This document shows positions 5,687 through 7,189 of a stretch of 7,189 nucleotides of DNA, piece after piece. Within the stretch, counting starts at the first letter, position 1, and each line of letters starts with the position of its first letter. The translations under genes were made by a program, and so were the position numbers. The notes below the pieces were generated by a model that was not told the DNA's origin, did not search any database, and worked only from the letters and a program-made list of their open reading frames with translations. Source of the DNA: Firmicutes bacterium CAG:552 (GTDB lineage: Bacteria; Bacillota; Clostridia; Christensenellales; Pumilibacteraceae); NCBI GenBank assembly GCA_000435495.1, contig FR884047.1:7318-14506 (forward strand). Reading direction: 5' to 3'.

Positions 5687-6529
5687 TTATGCTTGCCATA
5701 GTCCGCTTGCTCCGGCAGGTAAAACGATGCCCTCGTCGGTAGGCAAACAAACTTCATAACCTTTGTGCTTTCCATTCGGCATAGTCAAAGCCAAAATATT
5801 GTCAAGCACTGCCGGCTGTAGCCCTGTCGTATAACTGTTAATAAGATAAAAAAGCGGATTATCGCTGAGAATTTGCGTGGTCAGCTTTACCAAATCGAAC
5901 AATCCGTCCTCGATCTTCCACATTTCGCCGTTAGGACCTCTTCCGTACGACGGCGGATCCATTATAACGGCGTCGTATTTTTTTCCTCTCTTTATCTCTC
6001 TTAAGACAAACTTAAAACAGTCGTCCACTATATATCTTATTCTGTCCGGAGCTACCGAACTTAACATTGCGTTACTCTTACATCTGTCAACCATAGCTTT
6101 GGCTGCGTCCACATGCGTTACTTTTGCGCCTTGCTTAGCCAGCGCAACGGTCGCTCCTCCGGTATATCCGAACAGATTAAGCACGTTAACGTCTTTTTTC
6201 TCGCCAACCATAGCTCTCATGGCATCCCAATTGCCTGCCTGCTCCGGAAAAAGTCCCACGTGTTTAAAGCCCATCGGCTTTATCAGAAAAGTAAGATCGC
6301 CGTAGCTTATCTGCCATTCTTCAGGAGTTTTTTTGCGAAACTCCCACGAACCTCCGCCGGTATTGTGTCTATGGTAGTGTGCATTTAACTTATCGAATTT
6401 CTTTAAATCCTTGCCCTTCCATATAACCTGCGGATCGGGTCGCAAAAGGTAAACGTTTCCCCAGCGTTCCAGTTTTTCGCCGCTTGCGGTAGCTATAACC
6501 TCATAGTCTGTCCATTTATCCGAAATCAT
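5687..6529 (-). CDS. Class I SAM-dependent methyltransferase, RlmI-like (probable RNA methyltransferase)
   Basis: The 280-aa protein has a Rossmann-type methyltransferase core: motif I VLNLFGYTGG at 116-125, an acidic residue ending strand 2 (D141 in VTHVDAAKAM), D169-D170 in motif III position and motif IV DPPSYGRG at 191-198, followed by PNGEMWKIEDGL. This pattern belongs to the COG1092 group, which includes the 23S rRNA m5C enzyme RlmI, but the PUA domain at the front of RlmI is missing and the first 80 residues form a different N-terminal region. No Cys lies at or just after motif IV, so m5C chemistry is not supported and the substrate is unknown. The ATG overlaps the ileS stop (ATGA), with GGAG just upstream, so it should be translated together with ileS. 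Confidence 0.85.
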   Translation of the reverse strand: MISDKWTDYEVIATASGEKLERWGNVYLLRPDPQVIWKGKDLKKFDKLNAHYHRHNTGGGSWEFRKKTPEEWQISYGDLTFLIKPMGFKHVGLFPEQAGNWDAMRAMVGEKKDVNVLNLFGYTGGATVALAKQGAKVTHVDAAKAMVDRCKSNAMLSSVAPDRIRYIVDDCFKFVLREIKRGKKYDAVIMDPPSYGRGPNGEMWKIEDGLFDLVKLTTQILSDNPLFYLINSYTTGLQPAVLDNILALTMPNGKHKGYEVCLPTDEGIVLPAGASGLWQA

Positions 6530-7189
6530 GCTTTCTCCGCATCCAGTTCGATTTCGAGACCGTTAATAACCAACGTTTTACCGCCCTCTTTATCCTCGAT
6601 TCTTACCGCAAGAACGTCCTTATCGATTTCACCCGAAGTAAGAATTTCTTTAAGCTGTTCGGACTGAGTATGATAATAAATATTGATTTTGTCCGTTACT
6701 TCGAAACCCTTTTCCTTTCTCATGGCTTGAATTTTACTTACAAGTTCTCTTACAAGTCCCTCTCGCACAAGAGCCGGGGTGAGAGTAGTATCCAAAATCG
6801 CAGTCAATCCGCCTGCCGATTCGGACGCATATCCCTCTCTGTTTATTACACCGATAAGTAAATCTTCTTCTCCGAGTTCTACTTCCACACCGCCTGTTTC
6901 AAATGAATATTTTCCGTCCGCTCTTACTTTATTTACCACCGTTTCGGCATTAGCGGCAAGGTGCACTCTTATTGCGTTAATAAGTTTGCCGTACTTAGGA
7001 CCGAGCGTCCTGAGCTGCGGCTTTACTTCGTAAGTTACAAATTCGCCTGCATCGGTTATAAATTCTATATCTTTCACATTAAGTTCGTCTGCAATAACTT
7101 TAAGCAACTCGTCGTCAAGCTTTTTGGATCCGCACAAAAGCACTCTTCCGAGCGGCTGACGATTCTTTATGTTAGCCGCACTACGAGCG
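6526..7189 (-). CDS. ileS: Isoleucyl-tRNA synthetase, C-terminal part (runs off the right edge)
   Basis: The last 220 residues of IleS are visible; the frame stays open to base 7189 and the gene starts outside the window. The visible part begins RSAANIKNRQPLGRVLL, matching the (A)R-x2-x-N-x2-IKNRQPL segment of IleS, and continues through TPALVREGLVRELVSKIQAM, the conserved segment near the C-terminus of type-2 (eukaryotic-like, about 1,030 aa) IleS. It ends without the zinc-binding Cys cluster of type-1 enzymes. The catalytic HIGH and KMSKS motifs are outside the window. IleS charges tRNA-Ile and edits valine; type-2 forms are often mupirocin-resistant, which is family knowledge and not shown here. 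A GTG at 7143-7141 could be misread as a start, but the frame and homology continue upstream of it. Confidence 0.93.
   Translation of the reverse strand, partial: ARSAANIKNRQPLGRVLLCGSKKLDDELLKVIADELNVKDIEFITDAGEFVTYEVKPQLRTLGPKYGKLINAIRVHLAANAETVVNKVRADGKYSFETGGVEVELGEEDLLIGVINREGYASESAGGLTAILDTTLTPALVREGLVRELVSKIQAMRKEKGFEVTDKINIYYHTQSEQLKEILTSGEIDKDVLAVRIEDKEGGKTLVINGLEIELDAEKA

Larger units (their letters stand above)
3154..7189 (-). other. Five-gene minus-strand transcription unit (ileS to zinc-ribbon protein)
   Basis: The genes ileS, methyltransferase, pseudouridine synthase, GalT-like and zinc-ribbon protein are all on the minus strand. Their junctions are a 4-nt overlap, then gaps of 10, 12 and 12 nt. 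Each ribosome binding site touches or overlaps the end of the preceding gene, I see no terminator or convincing promoter between them, and one terminator follows the last gene. The promoter must lie to the right of the window. That they form one operon is inference from spacing. Confidence 0.8.

Noticed and set aside
6526..7143. A separate 205-aa gene starting at the GTG at 7143-7141
   Set aside because: The frame is open to the right edge and the upstream codons encode the conserved IKNRQPL segment of IleS, so this is an internal Val codon of ileS.
3154..7189. Defence system or mobile island
   Set aside because: All genes except the last two are core housekeeping functions, spacing and ribosome binding sites are uniform, and no integrase, transposase, toxin or terminal repeats are visible.

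Overview
This window looks like ordinary chromosome from a bacterium of the Firmicutes, probably an uncultured gut-type member of the Clostridia. The lineage is inferred from the short archaeal-type ProS with a zinc-binding tail, the type-2 IleS C-terminus, a protein of the Gram-positive type II GalT family, strong GGAGG ribosome binding sites, textbook sigma-A promoters and moderate-to-low GC. I cannot name a genus from the sequence alone. No mobile element, CRISPR array, tRNA or rRNA is visible.

The left part (1-1543) is a divergent pair. On the minus strand a well-formed promoter drives metK (S-adenosylmethionine synthetase). Its stop codon overlaps the start of a gene whose first 29 residues look like the N-terminus of the RecD2 helicase and which runs off the left edge. 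On the plus strand a consensus promoter with a 17-bp spacer drives proS (prolyl-tRNA synthetase). The 279-bp intergenic region holds both promoters, two short perfect palindromes, a repeated ACTCAAAA element that overlaps the proS -35 and -10 boxes, and a stem-loop in the short metK leader. Neither a SAM-I riboswitch nor a T-box fits in the leaders.

The middle (2981-3153) separates convergent units with two intrinsic terminators, one serving proS and one symmetrical enough to work in both directions.

The right part (3154-7189) is a tightly packed minus-strand unit of five genes. In transcription order they are the C-terminal part of ileS, a class I SAM-dependent methyltransferase of the RlmI-like group, an RluA-family pseudouridine synthase, a divergent type II galactose-1-phosphate uridylyltransferase homologue, and a small protein with two zinc ribbons and two membrane segments. 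ileS and the methyltransferase overlap by ATGA, and the other junctions are 10-12 nt, with each Shine-Dalgarno lying against or over the preceding stop codon. The first three genes act on tRNA charging and, probably, RNA modification; the last two have no obvious link to translation.

The most interesting item is the GalT-like protein. It keeps the family fold signatures and the catalytic His-x-His, but carries Lys where the family has the UMP-binding Gln, the position mutated in human classical galactosaemia (Q188R). It also loses other parts of the type II signature. It is a full-length, intact reading frame, so it may be a GalT-fold protein with a different activity.
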